Shown: positions 25,323 to 37,550, numbered from the stretch's first letter. The stretch is DNA of 64,000 bases from Maea johnstoni (GCA_963942565.1 OZ012699.1:27157467-27221466), one strand, 5' to 3'. The notes: generated by a model not told the origin, from the letters alone. Numbers and translations: made by a program.

Positions 25323-26765
25323 GACCCACGTCGGCATAGGACTTGCAATAGGGTAGCAAGTCGTCCGTAGGACATGTATAGATTCACCATTCTGCCACTC
25401 GCCAAGTTGGCAATATACTAGGTGTATAGGGAAAATTGTCAGAACTAAATTCGTCGTTATAACGGTTTATGGTAGCGAGTTTATTGATGAAACTGAGCGG
25501 CCAAAAAATAAAGTCATGCGTGCGATTGAAACATTGTCTAAAGATTATATGTTGGAAAATTTTTGGCATATTTTCGCGCCCGTGTACTTCTAGCTAATAT
25601 GTCGCAATAGGGGAACCACTTTACGCTAATTCCGCGAATAGCGAAACAGCGAAATATGTATAGGACGTACACCTACGGCATACTATTATACTACGGAGAT
25701 GCCTCATTCTGAGAATATCGCTAAACTGGCCATAAGTTCTTAAATCATGGTACGTGTGTGTTATGAATTGTTCAATTGGTATTGTGCACGTACGTTGGCA
25801 TACCCGTCAGCATTCAACAATCCAAAATCACGATATTTCACTTATCAGGCGGTTTACTATACTGCGACGTCTTTTGGTTTCATTTTGTTTAGTTCCAATT
25901 CTGGGAGGGGACAGGTTAGTACTTTTGCTTAAGGAGCGGGCCTTTAGAGTTGGTAATCATGGAAACATATGTTAATAGGATAACTTTAATTTTAGCAGAT
26001 CACAATTGCTGCATGATGATATACACACAGTTTTCAAAAACACGCAGATAGCTTTGGAACTGAAAATGTCTTCATCAACAACATTTACATTGTGTGATCT
26101 TTCCAGACATTGTGTGATATTTCAAGATCAAATACTTACTATATTCAGCATATTATGAAATTCTTGGCTCTTGGCTAGAAAATAAATTTATTCTTGAGGA
26201 ATGGTGGATGATTTTTGAAAGTTGGCAAATCAGTAGCTAATCTGAGGATTTCTGACCAAGTTATATAATTCATACCTGTTAACATTCAACCATCCAAAAT
26301 CAGGAGATTTTATGCGGTTCCAATCCCGGCCACCAGGGGTCAGATTAGTTTATTAGTTTAGGAGTGGGCTATTATATTTTACAGGTGTTGGCAAATTGAT
26401 AACCATACAAGTATGATTATGAAATAACTTTAATTTTATGTAGCAGATCACACTTGCAGCATGATGACAAATTCCCATTTATGAGAAACACACAGAGATT
26501 GCTTTTGAACCGAATACATCATAATAGTCCATGACCCAGAGGTGGTCAGTATCATATTGGGGGGGGGGGGGGGAATTATGATTAATGTTATTGAATTCCC
26601 CATATTCTCAGCTTCATGGTATTTCAGTAACAAATATTTTCCAAAACAGACCTTTTTTTCTTTTCCCAGGTGAACTTTGCTTTATATATTTACACGATCA
26701 CTAATTTGCTTTTACTCATTACCCATATTCCTTTATATTTCATAACTAATACATCTCTATCCATT
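25323..26765. repeat. 1.6-kb unit, copy 1 (continues at 33225-33394)
   Basis: About 1.44 kb nearly identical to 33395-34840. It starts GACCCACGTCGGCATAGG and runs to CTCTATCCATT. The last 170 bp of the unit lie beyond the inserted foldback, at 33225-33394. The unit contains a diverged internal duplication (about 25810-26070 and 26285-26525). Short open frames are not convincing genes. Confidence 0.8.
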
Positions 26766-27090
26766 TAGTCCATGAGCCAATTCTGAAATAGGCCTTATTT
26801 TTGGAGTTTTGCGTGCGGAGAGGTGGAGGAAGGTTTCTTGGTACCAAATGAAAGAGCAGCATCCCCCATTCAATTTTCTACTTGTTGGCAGCCTTACCTC
26901 TTGCACGTGAAGTTTGTACAGAGGCCTGAAGTTGTGTGTATCAAAAATGGCAGATTTCCAAAATATAGGAAATTAATGGGGTAGGGGTAACAAAATCCAC
27001 CATAAAATCTGAAATGAACAACTGACGGTTACAAATGACCCCTTGTTACATTTGCCAAAAATCAGGGTTTTGAATAAAATCAAGCAAGTT

Positions 27091-27140
27091 TCAAAATATG
27101 ACCTTGAACTCAAGTTCAAGGTCAAATCACAGGCATTTTG
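27091..27140. promoter_or_regulatory. Palindromic TCAAGGTCA half-sites in foldback repeat
   Basis: TGACCTTGAACT, two bases, AGTTCAAGGTCA is a perfect inverted repeat. TCAAGGTCA is the extended half-site of ERR and NR5A nuclear receptors. Equivalent words recur in later repeat units near 27930, 28770, 29600 and 30050. Any receptor binding is inference. Confidence 0.4.
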
Positions 27141-29213
27141 AGGTCAAGGTGAAAATTGGTGAGGCCAAAACCATCGAAAAAAGGTTATTTTCTCTTGTTC
27201 CAGAATTAAAATAGTAAGCTCAACCATTATTTTGGTCTTAAAACTTGCGCATAAGGAATATCAAAGTAAAAAATTTAGATTTGGTGTAAAAAAAGACGAA
27301 GAATGTGTGTTTTCGGGTCAGAAACAAACAAATATGGAGCTTCATAGAAGCGCTCATTTAGGTGTTCGCCATCAAATGTTCTTTGCTGTGTTACATAGTA
27401 CACTGTGGTAGACGTCCTTGTTAGATTGAATATTTTGATAAATGCTAAGCATGTTGCGTACCAATAATATCAGAGGAAGAAAAACTTTTTATTCATAAGT
27501 ATTACATGTAGAGTTGCATGAATACCATCTCCAGGATATGGGTCATAGGTCATCAAGTGCAATGGGCCTTATAAGTAAGACTTTGCGGTCAATTTCAGTC
27601 TCATCCGTCCTCCTATTTCATTACTTCATCAATGACAATGTTTGTAAAAGGTGGAGTGACATTCAATTCCATAATATTAAAGAACCTTATTCCCTATTTC
27701 ATTTTCTACTTGTTGGCAGCCTTATCGCTTGCACGTTAAGTTTGTACAGAGGCCCGAAGTTGTGTATATATAAAAACATTAGAAATCTGTAGTAAATACG
27801 AATTATGGGGTGGGGGTAACAAAATCTGTTCTAAAATATGACATATACAACAGACTGCAACAAATGACCCCTCGTTAGAATTGTATAGAGACAGGCTTTT
27901 GTATGCATCTGTATTTCAAAAACAATTTGACCTTGAACACAAGTTGAAGGTCAAATCAGGGTCATCTTGAGGTCAAGGTGAAAATTGATGAGGCAAAAAC
28001 CATTGAAAAAAGGCTATTTCTTCTTTTTCCAGGATAAAAATAGTAAGCACAACCATTATTTTGGTCTTTAAACTTGCGCATAAGGAATATAAAAAAAACA
28101 AATTTACATTTAGTGTAAAAAAAGAGGAAGAATGTGTGTCTTCGGGTCAAAAACAAACAAATATGGGGCTTCATCGAAGCGCTCATTTAGGTGTTGGCCA
28201 TAACTTGATCTTAATTGTGTTACATAGTCCACTGTGGTAGACGTCCTTCTTCGATTGAATAGTTTCATAAATGCTAAGCATGCTATGTACCAAAAATGTC
28301 AGAGGAAAAGACACTTTTTATCCAGAAGTATTACATGTAGAGTTGCAGGAATACCATCTCTAGGATGTGGGTCAAGAGGTCAAAGGTCTTCAAGTGCAAA
28401 GGGCCTTATAAGTAAGACTGCGGTCAATTTCAGTCTCATCTGTCCTCCTATTTCTTTGCTTCATCAATCACGATGTTTGCATAAGGTGGAGTGACACTCA
28501 ATTCCATAATATTATAGAACCTTATTCCCTATTTCATTTTCTACTTGTTGGCAGCCTTATCGCTTGCACGTTAAGTTTGTACACATGCCTGAAGTTGTGT
28601 AAATATAAAAACATTAGAAATCTGTAGTAAATATGAATTATGGGGTTGGGGTAACAAAATCTGTTCTAAAATATGACATATACAACAGACTGCATCAAAT
28701 GACCCCTCGCTAGAGTTGTATAGAGACAGGCTTTTGTATGCATCTGTATTTCAAAAACAATTTGACCTTGAACACAAGATGAAGGTCAAATCAGGGTCAT
28801 TTTGAGGTCAAGGTGAAAATTGTTGAGGCAAAAACCATTGAAAAAAGGCTATTCTGTCTTGTTCCAGGATAAAAATAGTAAGCACAACCATTATTTTGGT
28901 CTTAAAACTTGCACATAAGGAATATCAAAGGAACAAATTTACATTTAGTGTAAAAAAAGATGAAGAATATGTGTCTTGAGGTCAAAAACAAACAAATATT
29001 GGGCTTAATAGAATCGCTCATTTAGGTGTTCGCCATAATTTGTTCTTAATTGTGTTACATAGTCCACTGTGGTAGACGTCCTTGTTAGATTGAATAGTTT
29101 TATAAATGCTAAGCATGCTATGAACCAAAAATGTCAGAGGAAGAAACACTTTTTATCCAGAATTATTACATGTAGAGTTGCAGGAATACCATCTCTAGGA
29201 TGTGGGTCAAGAG

Positions 29214-29232
29214 GTCATAGGTCATCAAGTGC
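29214..29232. promoter_or_regulatory. DR1-like nuclear-receptor element in foldback repeat
   Basis: AGGTCATAGGTCA is a perfect direct repeat with one spacer base (DR1), as used by HNF4 and RXR partners. Comparable words occur in the other units near 27540, 28380 and 30470 (GGGTCAAAGTTCA). The inverted arm near 32450 has three half-sites in a row. Confidence 0.4.
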
Positions 29233-32200
29233 AATGGGCCTTATAAGTAAAACTGCGGTCAATTTCAGTCTCATCTGTCCTCCTATTTCTTTGCTTCATC
29301 AATGACAATGTTTGCACAAGGTGGAGTGATATTCAATTCCATAATATTAAAGAACCTTATTCCCTATTTCATTTTCTACTTGTTGGCAGCCTTATTACTT
29401 GCACGTTAAGTTTGTACAGATGCCTGAAGTTGTGTAAATATAAAAACATTAGAAACCTGTAGTAAATACGAATTGTGGGGTGGGGGTAACAAAATCTGTT
29501 CTAAAATATGACATATTCAACAGACTGCAACAAATGACCCCTCGTTAGAATTGTATAGAGACAGGCTTTTGTATGCATCTGTATTTCAAAAACAGTTTGA
29601 CCTTGAACACAAGGTCATTTTGAGGTCAAGGTGAAAATTGTTGAGGCAAAAACCATTGAAAAAAGGTTATTTTTTCTCATTCCGGGATAAAAATAGTAAG
29701 CACAACCATTATTTTGGTCTTAAAACTTGTGCATAAGGAATATCAAAGGAACAAACTTACATTTAGTGTAAAAAAAGATGAACATTAAAGAACCTTATTC
29801 CCTATCTCATTTTCTACTTGTTGGCAGCCTTATCGCTTGCACGTTAAGTTTGTACCGAGGCCCTAAGTTGTGTGTATAAAATCATTAGAAATCTGTAGTA
29901 AATCTGAATTATGGGGTGGGGGTAACAAAATCTGTTCTAAAATATGACATATACAACAGACTGCAACAAATGACCTCTCGCTAGAATTGTATAGAGACAG
30001 GTTTTAGTATGCATCTGTATTTCAAAAACAATTTGACCTCAAACTCAAGTTCAAGGTCAAATCAGTGTCATTTTGAGGTCAATGTGAAAATCAGTGAGGC
30101 CAAATCCATCAAAAGGTTATTTTTTCTTGATCCGTATAAAAATCATAAGTACAACAATTTTTCTGGTCATAAACTATGCGCATGAGGGAGAACATAGGAT
30201 AAGTTATACTATGAGTGCATAGAAATAGGAAGAAAATGAGTTCTTAGGTCCAAAATAGACATATCTGGTGCTTCATTGAGGCGCTTATGTAGGTGTCTGC
30301 CATGAAAAGTCCTTTACAGCGTATCCTGGTTTACTAGTACTATTATAATGGTAAAAGTCCTTATTAGAATGAAGTTTGATAAATGCAATATACCAAAGGT
30401 GTCAGTGGCTCAAACACTTTTTATCTGACATAAGTACAAGTAGTGTTCCGGAAATACTCTCTCCTGTGTATGGGTCAAAGTTCATAGATCATCAAGTGCA
30501 TTGAGGCCTATAAGTAAGATTTTGTGATTAATTTATGTCTCATCGGGTCTGCTATTCAACTGCTTTATCAATGACAATAATTGCACAAGGTGCAGTGGCA
30601 TTCAATTACATAATATTAAAGAATCTTATCCCCCATTTCATTTTATGCCTTGTTGGCAGCCTTATCTCTTGCACGTTAAGTTAGCATAGCATAAATAAAA
30701 TACACTTATTACAAATGAGTGACAGAAATGACGCCCCATTAGATGCCTCATTAGATAAATGGGTGGGGGGTAATCATACAATCTGAACGATATAAGTGAC
30801 TGAAACAAATGACCCCTTGTTAGAATAGTCAAGAAACAGGCTTTTGCATGAATGCATATAATATTTTGTAATTTGACCTTGACACTAAATTCTCCTCATG
30901 ACCAGATCAACAGTCAATGTCTAGGCCATGAATGAGCAGAGTAAGAGACAATAATAGTTTTGTACAGAAGATCCCATAGGCTTTCATGTAGACTTAGAGG
31001 TTTTTGCTCCTTTTCTCTATATCAAATTTCACAAAAACGTGGGCGTTTCAAACATTCATTGTAGGTATATAATGCTAACAGGTTTGTTTGAAATGTTTTA
31101 TAGCTAAGTTATAGCTAAGATAATGTTATCATCTTTTTTTCAATTACGGCTTTGCTCAAAGGGAATGGAATTTGAAATTTGGAAAACCTTCTTTTCATTC
31201 GTAATACGATTTCCAAAAGAAATGGTTTTAAAGTTTGAACAAGAAAATGTGATACCCTTCCCTGCATATTGATATATCCTCCGCATTTGACAAATTTTAA
31301 GTTTCCTGGTCCATGATTGTGGAGAGGAACTCATCAATCAGAAGACCAGTGTTCAACATATGTAGTAGCCCGCTAAAAACAGGCTGTCGGGCTGGTATAT
31401 CGTCTGCTACACTAGACCGCCTGGGCTATTCATTAATCCAGTGGAGTTGATAATTGAAGACATATGTGCCTGCACTACTTAACCTCCTCAGCGATGCTCC
31501 GGTAAACAAACCAGCATAATAAAACTAGCACTGATAATTCTGATACCAAACATTAACCCTTATCATTGGCTTAAGGTGATATACGAAAGTTTTTACTGGC
31601 ATGTGGATAACTGGTGATTAATTCACTCTTCCCCCAAGTGGGGGATTCAATTTGAGATGGACCCTTTGACTTGTGATATGACTAAACACCAGTCATATAG
31701 AAGTTTTTCTTTATCCTTTTTCTATTTCCTAAGAATATATGTACATCTGAAATTGCAATTTTCACCTTATTCTAAGGTGACATCACACTTGTGTATGCTG
31801 AATTTGCAGATTGATTTGTCAAAATCAAGTTGAGATGTCCCCTTATGATAACTACTGTTTCATAATCAGATTCTCTATCCCAGAAAACCTACTTGTGGAC
31901 ACCAAGATCATGTTTCTAGCTAATCTGGATGCTTAAATATGCAGAAATATAGTTTTTGGGCCGGCCACTTTGAATTGTAATATGGCCACGAGTTGTCATG
32001 GCAACCAAGGTGGAAATTTTTTCAGGTTCATTATACTCAAACCAAGTTTGTGGTAGAATATACTTCAAAGCCACTGTGTCCATGTTCATTATGTAATTGA
32101 ATGTTTTTGGTATGTAGCATGCTTAGCATTTATCAAACTATTCAATCTAACAAGGACTTCTACCACAGGGGATAATGTAACACAGTAAAGAACATCTAAT

Positions 32201-33224
32201 GGCGAACACCTAAATGAGCGCTAAAAATGACCCATACACATAACTTCAGGCCTCTGTACAAACTTAACGTGCAAGCAATAAGGCTGCCAACAAGTAGAAA
32301 ATGAACTAGGGAATAAGGTTCTTTAATATTATGCAATTGAATGTCACTCCACCTTGTGCAAATATTGTCATTGATGAAGCAAAAAAATAGGACAGATGAG
32401 ACTAAAATTGACCGCAAAGTCTTACTTATAAGGCCCATTGCACTTGATGACCTTTGACCTTTGACCCACATCCTAGAGATGGTATTCCTGCAACTCTACA
32501 TGTAATACTTCTGGATAAAAAGTGTTTCTTCCTCTGACAATTTTGGTACATAGCATGCTTAGCATTTATTAAACTATTCAATTTAACAATGACGTCTACC
32601 ACAGTGGACTATGTAACACAGCAAAGAATATCTTATGGCGAACACCTAAATGAGCGCTTCTATGAAGCTCCATATTTGTTTGTTTCTGACCCGAAAACAC
32701 ATATTCTTCATCTTTTTTTAATAAAAATAAAAATGTATTCCTTGTGCGCAAGTTTTAAGACCATGATAATGGTTGTACTTACCATATTTATCCTGGAACA
32801 AGAAAAAATAACCTGTTTTCTATGGTTTTGGCCTCACCAATTTTCACCTTGACCTCAAAATGACTCTAATTTGACCTTCAACTTGAGTTCAAGGTCAAAT
32901 TGATTTTGAAATACAGATGCATACAAAAGCCTGTCTCTATACAATTCTAACGAGGGGTCATTTGTTGCAGTCTGTTGAATATGTCATATTTTAGAGCAGA
33001 TTTTGTTACCCCCACCCCATAATTCGTATCTTCTACAGATGTCTAATGTTTTTATATACACACAACTTCAGGCCTCTGTACAAACTTAACGTGCAAGAGA
33101 TAAGGCTGCCAACAAGTGGAAAATGAAATGGGGGATGCTGCTCTTTCATTTGGTACCAAGAAACCTTCCTCCCCCTCTCGGCACGCTTTTCCAAAAAAAT
33201 CCGGGCCTGGCTCATGGACTAATT

Positions 33225-33394
33225 CCCCTTGAGACATGGATCCGTGCGCCGGCCTACATATTTTGGCGCACGGATCCATTCCTCTGCCATACCTCCCTAA
33301 CCTTTGCGCTGTGTTGCGCCCAGCGCCACTAGCTTCATACTACTTTCCATTCCTTTCATTTCCACTCCTATCACCTTGTATCGGACTTTCTCTG
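33225..33394. repeat. End of 1.6-kb unit copy 1
   Basis: Nearly identical to 34841-35013. It contains the hairpin at 33236-33279 and a second GCGC-rich palindrome (TGCGCTGTGTTGCGCCCAGCGCC). It is separated from the rest of its unit only by the foldback insertion. Confidence 0.75.
33236..33279. other. Perfect 15-bp hairpin in the 1.6-kb unit
   Basis: ATGGATCCGTGCGCC, a 14-base loop and the exact complement. It is repeated at 34853-34896 in copy 2, where the arms are unchanged although the loop has a substitution, so the stem is kept. Confidence 0.7.
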
Positions 33395-35014
33395 GACCCA
33401 CGTCGGCATAGGACTTGCGATAGGGTAGCAAGTCGTCCGTAGGATATGTATAGATTCACCATTCTGCCACTCGCCAAGTTGGCAATATACTAGGTGTATA
33501 GGGAAAAGTGTCAGAACTAAATTCGTCGTTATAACGGTTTATGGTAGCGAGTTTATTGATGAAACTGAGCGGCCAGAAAATCAAGTCATGCGTGCGATTA
33601 AAACATTGTCTGAAGCTTGTATATGGGAAAAAGTTTGGCATACTTTCGCGCCCGTGTATTTTTAGCTAATATGTCGAAAAAGGGGAACGTCTTTACGGTA
33701 ATTCCGCGTATAGCGAAACAGCGAAATATGTATAGGACGTACACCTACGGTATACTATTATACTACGGAGATGCCTCATTCTGAGAATATCGCTAAACTG
33801 GCCATAAGTTCTTAAATCATGGTACGTGTGTGTTATGAATTGTTCAATTGATATTGTGCACGTACGTTGGCATACCCGTCAGCATTCAACAATCCAAAAT
33901 CAGGATATTTCACTTATCAGGCGGTTTACTATACTGCGACGTCTTTTGGTTTCATTTTGTTTAGTTCCAATTCTGGGAGGGGCCAGGTTAGTACTTTTGC
34001 TTAAGGAGCGGGCCTTTAGAGTTGGTAATCATGGAAACATATGTTAATAGGATAACTTTAATTTTAGCAGATCACAATTGCTGCATGATAATATACACAC
34101 AGTTTTAAAAAACACGCAGATAGCTTTGGAACTGAAAATGTCTTCATCAACAACATTTACATTGTGTGATCTTTCCAGACATTGTGTGATCTTTCAAGAT
34201 CAAATACTTACTATGTTCAGCATATTATGAAATTCTTGGCTCTTGGCTAGAAAATAAATTTATTCTTGACGAATGGTGGATGATTTTTGGAAGTTGGCAA
34301 ATCAGTAGCTAATCTGAAGATTTCTGACCAAGTTATATAATTCATACCTGTTAACATTCAACCATCCAAAATCAGGAGATTTTATGCGGTTCCAATCCTG
34401 GCCACCAGGGGTCAGATTAGTTTATTAGTTTAGGAGTGGGCTATTATATTTTACAGGTGTTGGCAAATTGATAACCATACAAGTATGATTATGAAATAAC
34501 TTTAATTTTATGTAGCAGATCACACTTGCAGCATGATGACAAATTCCCAGTTATGAGAAACACACAGAGATTGCTTTTGAACTGAATACATCATAATAGT
34601 CCATGACCCAGAGGGTTGGTCACTATCATATTGGAGGGGGGGGGGGGGCAAATTCTGATTAATGTTTTTGAATTCCCCATATTCTCAGCTTCATGGTATT
34701 TCAGTAACAAATATTTTCAAAATCAGACCTTTTTTTCTTTTCCCAGGTGAACTTAGCTTTATGTATTTACACGATCACTAATTTGCTTTTACTCATTACC
34801 CATATTCCTCTTATTTCATAACTATTACATCTCTATCCATTCCCCTTGAGATATGGATCCGTGCGCCGGCCTACATAATTTGGCGCACGGATCCATTCCT
34901 CTACCATACCTGCCTAACCTCTGCGCTGTGTTGCGCCCAGCGCCACTATAGCTTCATACTACTTTCCATTCTTTTCATTTCCACTCCTATCCCCTTGTAT
35001 CGGACTTTCTCTGG
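33395..35014. repeat. 1.6-kb unit, copy 2 (uninterrupted)
   Basis: A tandem partner of copy 1, in direct orientation. It shows the pre-insertion site of the foldback at about 34838. It contains a poly-G run near 34635. Its function and family are unknown; the 170-bp end repeats make it look like a long-terminal-repeat structure only if the tandem arrangement is overlooked. Confidence 0.8.
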
Positions 35015-35134
35015 TTAGTTATGTCCCCACCCTGCGGGGCAGCATTTTGGTGTACTAAACAGGATAAGTCCGGCATCGCCCGGCCATTTCCCCCCCCCCC
35101 CCCCCCCCCCCCCTCCCGGGGATTCAATTGACTG

Positions 35135-35609
35135 GTGCATAACCAGATAACAGACTTGTAACTTCTTTTATGTTCTTTATATATAGTAAGCCAGCATAAC
35201 AGACCACTTGTAACTTCTTTTAAGTTCTTTAAATTGCAATTTTTGTGTCTATATCTTCGATTACAGATGCCTGTGATCTAGTACCCTATCCGACGCGTTC
35301 GAAGTTGCTCCACAACTCTCTCAAGGTAATGTAGAGGCCGCCACCAGTCTAGTGACTCACGCCTCGTACTGTATTTCTATTGGCTGGAGCCTCGGAGTCT
35401 TTGCTCTCCCTAGCCATATCTGATCCAGCTGTTCGCTCGCCTATGTCGCCATTCTCGCAGCTCCCGCAACCTATAGCTGATTGGTAAGATTTACAGGCTA
35501 TAATAGCCTTAGATAATATCAGAGACATAGATTCTGCCTGATAGCTTATTGGTAATTCAAGCTAGCAATCTAGCAATGAGTGATAGTACAAGTTCAAGGG
35601 TGTAGAATA
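35135..35609. repeat. Short tandem repeat and CCAAT-type dispersed repeat
   Basis: 35138-35240 holds two copies of a roughly 60-bp unit ('ACTTGTAACTTCTTTTA'). 35270-35515 is the CCAAT-type repeat with 'TATTTCTATTGGCTGGAGCC' and 'TGATTGGTAAGATTTACAGG'. 35560-35609 matches the uninserted Merlin site at 61870-61908. Confidence 0.6.
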
Positions 35610-35913
35610 GACATAGAATAGAATGGGCACCCCCTATCCATACTGGTCCTGGAGGTAAGGAGAGTAGGTTTGAGGAATGGGGGTTAGGTTGATTGGTTGA
35701 GGTTGAGTGTAATCAGGGAGAGTGGTTGGTTTGGTTGGCTTCAAAGATATTGGGAATGGATGGGTTATAGTATAGTATAATATAGTATAAGCATTGATTA
35801 TTTTTATTATCAAACATAAACAAAATAAAACCAACTATCTTAGGTTGTCTCTTTTTGGAGTACTTGGGTGGCTCTGAAAAGAGCCGTTGGGTTTGTAGAG
35901 CCATTTGGGATGA

Positions 35914-36777
35914 TTATGCTGGGTACTGTTGAGAGATATGTAGAAGTATGTTGTCAAACATGTCTTCTTTACCAAACCTATCTTCCCACATAAACTGGTC
36001 AAGATAGGATGGTAACATGTGTGCCTGCGTGCCATTCATGTTCTTAAAGTAGCGCTTTTTCCTACCCCAATATGATTCTATGGCCTGTGTATGTACACCA
36101 GTTTCAGGGTCAACAAAGTATTCACTGTGGTTGACACTAGCGTAGGTGTAATTTTGATTATTTGCAAGTTGAGCATATGCTCTCCATTGGTCTGAATAGA
36201 TAATTGATCCAGGAGCTACATGCCTCTCAATTATTGGAATGAGAGTAGCAGCATCTCTGCGATCAACTATTTCCATATATCCGCGGACGGGTTTGAAGCT
36301 GGTATCAACCATACCAAACACTTAAACCTCTTTCTGAGGAGCCCGACCACGGTGGTACTTGGATTTATGCCTGAAGAGTGATTCATCAATTTGAACCACT
36401 ACTCCAGGGCCACCAAGTTGAGCCTGTTGAGGTCCATTAATGCTCATCAGTTTCCATGAGCACACATCTCTCAGGTACTGAAAGAGCTGGACGATGGTTG
36501 ACCTGCTCACAGAAGCATTTTGTGCTGTGATATTCAGAGGGGTATGACCTGACCACTGATGAATAATCAAGACTATTTTCTGGAGAGGCAATTTCATGCC
36601 ATAAAACCAAGAGCCCTTCCTGACAGTTGTGAGAGCTCTGCAGGATTTCTTGGGGCACTTCCATGCACACTTGTCACACTTCTCTGCAGCCCGGTTCACA
36701 AGCTTCATGGGAGTCTGGCACTTGTGGCAGTTCATGTCAGAGGCAAGCAGACCTCTTTCTTGAAGAAACTCAATCAT
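35914..36777 (-). pseudogene. Merlin transposase (IS1595/ISXO2-like), one in-frame stop
   Basis: A DDE-type transposase related to the bacterial IS1595/ISXO2 group, the Merlin superfamily of eukaryotes. Reading from 36777 down, the N-terminus has a zinc-binding region (CHKC, then CDKC and CPKKSC), a helix-turn-helix-like stretch and the first catalytic Asp in VQIDESLFRHK. A single TAA at 36322-36324 interrupts the frame. The same frame then resumes with VFGMVDTS, the second Asp in IIYSDQWRAY and the third acidic residue in HTQAIESYWGRKKR. All three catalytic residues and the expected length of about 287 residues are retained, so the copy is young. The initiator ATG at 36775-36777 is plausible. 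As a DNA transposon gene it is probably inactive in this allele. Confidence 0.85.
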
Positions 36778-37504
36778 CTTGATTTCATATCACTCACTAA
36801 CTCATATACTAATTTTTAACCATATCAAGTTCAGAATACCTTTGATATTAATTTCAAATTACCTTTGATGTTAATTAATATCAAATTACCTTTGATGTTA
36901 ATTCCAAATTACCGTTGATATTACACTTTTTATGTATCTTTTGATGTTATTACTTTTATACCCTGCTTTGAAAATGTTTTGCTTTGAAGACAAAGTTTAT
37001 GTCAAACATATCATTGTGAACTATGAGTACCACTCATGTGATTACCTTTTCGGCCAAGGGCTCACATTCAAAACTATTTTTGTCTTTACCTTCAATGACC
37101 ATTATATGTAAACATGTTTATATTACTTTCCATTTGAGAGCCACAAATACCCAAAACTAAATTTCTCAAATCCTCTCTATCTCCTAAATCTATTACCTAG
37201 ATATATATTTTCCCCCTGTTATGCCATTTTTTATCCATACTTATAATTTCAAAAACATCATTCTCAAAACTTATTCTCAAATCCTGTTCTTTTTCTTCCA
37301 AAGTTGACCATTTATTATTCATTTATTTCCTTTCTTCCTTCCTAAATCTATCATCTAGATATGTATTTTTCCTAAATCTATCATTCCATTTTCTTTCATC
37401 TATTGAGAACTGCTATGTGCATGAGCACTAGTCAGGGATTATGTGAAACCAGCCCTGACAACTCCTAATTGCAAGCAAGTAAAGTGGCATGTGTCAGATG
37501 TGCT
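36778..37504. other. Merlin 5' region
   Basis: AT-rich sequence between transposase start and right end, with a triplicated 'AAATTACCTTTGATGTTAAT' type word at 36835-36935 and repeated 'CCTAAATCTAT.A' words near 37185-37390. 37470-37490 ('AATTGCAAGCAAGTAAAGTGG') resembles 47915-47945. No separate gene is seen. Confidence 0.45.
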
Positions 37505-37550
37505 AGTATGGATAGGGGGTGCCCATTCTATTCTATGTCCATTCACTCTG

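Larger units (their letters stand above)
26766..33221. mobile_element. Foldback element (6.5 kb) built of 0.83-kb repeats
   Basis: The ends TAGTCCATGAGCC and GGCTCATGGACTA are inverted. ATT flanks both (26763-26765 and 33222-33224), and the second 1.6-kb unit shows the uninterrupted site CTATCCATTCCCCTTGAG. The left arm is a tandem series with the landmark 'TTTCTACTTGTTGGCAGCC' at about 26873, 27700, 28530, 29365, 29807 and, degenerate, 30640, a period of about 0.83 kb except for one 0.44-kb unit. The right arm (about 32100-33221) is the same repeat inverted. 30880-32070 is unique. No transposase is recognised. Each unit holds several AGGTCA-type half-sites. Confidence 0.78.
23245..35131. mobile_element. 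Composite Harbinger-type element interrupted by nested insertions
   Basis: The left end TGCACCAGTCAACTGAATCC follows TAA at 23242-23244, and the right end GATTCAATTGACTGGTGCA precedes TAA at 35132-35134. Family-interior pieces survive in order at 23245-23400, about 23790-23898, about 25190-25320 and 35015-35131. Between them lie insertions at about 23401-23790 and 23900-25190, of unknown type, and the pair of 1.6-kb units at 25323-35014. The flanking words 'AGCCAGCATAA' and 'ACAGAC.ACTTGTAAC' are found joined at about 35190, consistent with the original site. Confidence 0.65.
35610..37539 (-). mobile_element. Merlin DNA transposon, nearly complete (1.93 kb)
   Basis: Perfect 35-bp inverted ends lie at 35610-35644 and 37505-37539, containing GGGCACCCCCTATCCATACT. 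The transposase is on the minus strand at 35914-36777. The related locus at 61860-61930 lacks the element and joins the two flanks, which supports a mobile insertion. The 8-9 bp duplication expected of Merlin is not clear, because the sequence beyond the conserved core is itself palindromic. Confidence 0.8.

Noticed and set aside
33225-35014. Long-terminal-repeat element with 170-bp ends
   Set aside because: The 170-bp repeats are the ends of two tandem 1.6-kb units, the first being interrupted by the foldback. No primer-binding site, polypurine tract or retroelement protein is seen.
36559-36819. Plus-strand frames over the Merlin transposase
   Set aside because: Shadows of the minus-strand transposase frame, which carries the recognisable zinc-binding and catalytic motifs.
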